Assembly: GCA_001899175.1 (NCBI GenBank)
Contig: MKVH01000021.1
Location: 186,001 to 250,000 of the forward strand
Direction: 5' to 3'
Length of the DNA stretch: 64,000 nt
Origin: Candidatus Kapaibacterium thiocyanatum
GTDB lineage: Bacteria > Bacteroidota > Ignavibacteria > Kapaibacteriales > Kapaibacteriaceae
Under the pieces are notes generated by a model. It had not been told where the DNA came from and did no database searches. It was given only the letters and a program-made list of their open reading frames with translations. Positions within the stretch are counted from its first letter, which is position 1, and every line of letters starts with the position of its first letter. Position numbers and translations under genes: made by a program. Below, piece after piece: positions 62,380 to 64,000 of this stretch.

Positions 62380-63867
62380 ATGCGAATGTTGACTACGATA
62401 GTATCCACTGGGGTGTGCGCGGGGCTTCTGGCCCTGTCGTCATTCCCCGCATGGGGACAAGAGCCCATCGACACGTCGCAGACGCGTACGATGACTGTTG
62501 TGTGGAAGAATGTCTTTGGCGGCTCGATGGGCGCACCCACGTTCTTTCCGAACTTCTGCGGACAAGAAGGCAGTGACATCTTGCTCATTGCTTCGACAAA
62601 ACGGGGCGCGTTCTGGAAGACCCGCCCGAAACTGGATACGACAATATCCGTGGGAGCCTGGCCAGCACTGTATGCCAAGCCGATTGATTACGATGGTATT
62701 CCGCCTCATGAGTACATCAATCATAATGGTATCACCTTTCGGTGTGAGGGAACCGGAGACATCACGCAAATGGTCCCCATCGATACCATCGGCGCAGATT
62801 GTTGGGGAGGGGCAAATACTCTTCTAAATGCCGCCTACAGTGCCGACGTTGATGGAGACGGCTTCCTCGACGTCGTTGCGGACATTGCCGGCGATAACAA
62901 GACATGCCGTATCATCATGGGCGGCCCGCAGTCCGGCAAGGGCTGTGCGCGGGTCTTTCCCATCGACAGATTCGGTAGTAGGGACAACCGCTACGCCCAA
63001 GCTTTCTTCCGCTCGGCCACCGGGAAATGGCGCGTCGTCCAGCACGAGCGAAACGATAATGACTTATCGACATGGCTGGTCATCTACGACATGGACATCT
63101 TCCGGCAGGATGGTCGGGTGCAGTTCCGCGCTGTCAAGCGTGACTCTCTGCACGGCCCTTGCACGTCGCTCGACGACGATCCGTTGGGATTCAGCGCGTC
63201 GGTCGCAGACACGCTTGCGAAGAAGGACTGGCTTGTCATGTTCCATCGTCTCAGTACGACAGGACCGTGGGTGCTGGAGCGATTCGACATCACGAATGGG
63301 AAATTCATCTCGGTCGAGCAGGTAATACCAAAAGACGCTGGTCCGATAGCACATGACCTTGGCTATAGCCTCGGCACGGACCACCCCGTCGTTCGCATCA
63401 ACGGTCTTTTCTTCTACGCCAACAATCTCCGCCAGCCGTTCGCACGATGGATTGTAAAGGGATCGGGACTACAGGGATTGGAAGGCATGACGGCCATCAA
63501 TGACCAGACAGGTGACGGCGTACCGGACCTTGTCATGACAGGCGGCCCTGTAGACAATGGTGTTGTCGCTCTCTATACGCTTGACCCCGCCGTTTCCGTT
63601 GACGACGATCCCGTTCCTCCAAAGATCATGTCGTCTGCCCGCATGACAGGCGACGTCTTGGAACTCTCGCTGGTGCAACCAGCCTCCGTATCCGCTCATA
63701 TCGTGGGCATCGAAGGGCGCGAAGCCGTCCTGCTTACGCAGCAGCAATATCCGGCAGGCATGAGCCGCATCGATCTAGCCCCCCTGCTTCGCACGTACCC
63801 GCGCGGAGCCTATTACCTGCGCGTTCGCATGGGCGACGCTCTCCACACCATCAACCTCATTCGGTAA
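62380..63867 (+). CDS. Secreted FG-GAP/VCBS-like protein with T9SS sorting domain (cassette 3, short partner)
   Basis: 495 residues from the ATG at 62380, which has GGAG five bases upstream. Signal peptide MRMLTTIVSTGVCAGLLALS, then FG-GAP-like loops DVDGDGFLDVV and DQTGDGVPDLVM and a C-terminal sorting domain (LELSLVQPASVSAHIVGIEG ... YYLRVRMGDALHTINLIR). It is much closer to the cassette 1 protein at 6441 than to the cassette 2 one, although it is 55 kb away: PLDTIG-type loops, FFRSATGKWRVVQHE, AVKRDSLHG and LDPAVSV are shared. The giant partner starts 14 bases after its stop. Confidence 0.82.
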   Translation: MRMLTTIVSTGVCAGLLALSSFPAWGQEPIDTSQTRTMTVVWKNVFGGSMGAPTFFPNFCGQEGSDILLIASTKRGAFWKTRPKLDTTISVGAWPALYAKPIDYDGIPPHEYINHNGITFRCEGTGDITQMVPIDTIGADCWGGANTLLNAAYSADVDGDGFLDVVADIAGDNKTCRIIMGGPQSGKGCARVFPIDRFGSRDNRYAQAFFRSATGKWRVVQHERNDNDLSTWLVIYDMDIFRQDGRVQFRAVKRDSLHGPCTSLDDDPLGFSASVADTLAKKDWLVMFHRLSTTGPWVLERFDITNGKFISVEQVIPKDAGPIAHDLGYSLGTDHPVVRINGLFFYANNLRQPFARWIVKGSGLQGLEGMTAINDQTGDGVPDLVMTGGPVDNGVVALYTLDPAVSVDDDPVPPKIMSSARMTGDVLELSLVQPASVSAHIVGIEGREAVLLTQQQYPAGMSRIDLAPLLRTYPRGAYYLRVRMGDALHTINLIR

Positions 63868-63881
63868 CGGGAGCATCCGTC

Positions 63882-64000
63882 ATGAAGAACACTACACGCA
63901 CCATCATGGTGCTGGCCGCCGCATTTGTATGTATCGCCAGCACGCTCACCGCACAGAACACCATCATTCCCGCGCCGCTTCAGTCGTACAAACCGAACTA
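63882..64000 (+). CDS. Start of a third giant secreted protein (partial at right edge)
   Basis: ATG at 63882, after GGGAG, opens MKNTTRTIMVLAAAFVCIAS then TLTAQNTIIPAPLQSYKPN to the window end. The signal peptide and the QNTIIPAPLQ motif match the start of the giant protein at 17036 (QNTVIPTPLH). It is cut only by the window. Confidence 0.7.
   Translation, partial: MKNTTRTIMVLAAAFVCIASTLTAQNTIIPAPLQSYKPN

Noticed and set aside
1-64000. CRISPR array, rRNA operon or insertion-sequence transposase
   Set aside because: I saw no regularly spaced direct repeats with unique spacers, no rRNA-like stretches and no transposase motifs. The only recombinase is the integrase at 27992-29257.

Overview
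The window looks like chromosome of a Bacteroidota/Chlorobiota-type bacterium; the mix of traits (moderately GC-rich core, many secreted proteins with type IX secretion C-terminal sorting domains, TAnnTTTG-type -7 promoter elements, DUF3098, split non-homologous end joining genes) would suit the Ignavibacteria/Kapabacteria side of that group. This placement is inference from gene content; there is no rRNA here.

Layout. 1-756 is the start of a group-4-like glycosyltransferase running off the left edge; a degenerate fragment of the same gene lies at 3.3-3.4 kb and an intact copy at 30.15-31.2 kb in inverted orientation. 1.0-6.3 kb is an AT-rich island with a membrane protein, a DUF4062 protein, a KAP-family P-loop NTPase and a small XRE regulator, resembling anti-phage or stress modules. 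6.4-22.6 kb holds two cassettes of type IX-secreted surface proteins: a ~500-aa FG-GAP/VCBS-like protein and a ~1,860-1,880-aa giant protein (cassette 1 also has a beta-propeller-like protein between them). A third cassette begins at 62.4 kb and runs off the right edge.

23.4-29.5 kb is a compact integrated element next to tRNA-Lys(CTT): tyrosine integrase, excisionase-like HTH protein, a 57-aa zinc-ribbon protein, a TOPRIM plus DUF3987 primase/helicase-like protein, and an HTH protein with an extremely acidic tail. Between the last two lies a perfect 34-bp inverted repeat enclosing two 21-bp direct repeats, a strong candidate replication origin or replication-control site.

30-33 kb: glycosyltransferase, small membrane protein plus prohibitin-like SPFH protein, and a broken DinB-family gene. 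33.4-38.6 kb: a three-gene signalling operon (multi-PAS/GAF histidine kinase, single-domain receiver, REC-PAS-DHp protein without an ATPase domain). 38.7-42.3 kb: a short-chain dehydrogenase gene whose core is deleted in frame, then Ku and the three LigD activities encoded as separate overlapping genes. 42.3-50.9 kb: class A beta-lactamase, porin, secreted and membrane proteins, including a sorting-domain dioxygenase-like protein and an IgGFc-binding-like protein. 50.3-57.8 kb: DsbA-like oxidoreductase divergent from a Crp/Fnr regulator, LuxR-type regulator, DUF3098, DUF1232, a DUF1800/DUF1501 pair, and lysA. 58-61.1 kb: an RsmI-type methyltransferase with a ~340-residue Gly/Arg/Gln-rich disordered tail and a two-gene thioredoxin-fold operon with a clear terminator. 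61.4-64 kb: an XRE regulator with a cluster of TTGCA palindromes, followed by the third surface-protein cassette.
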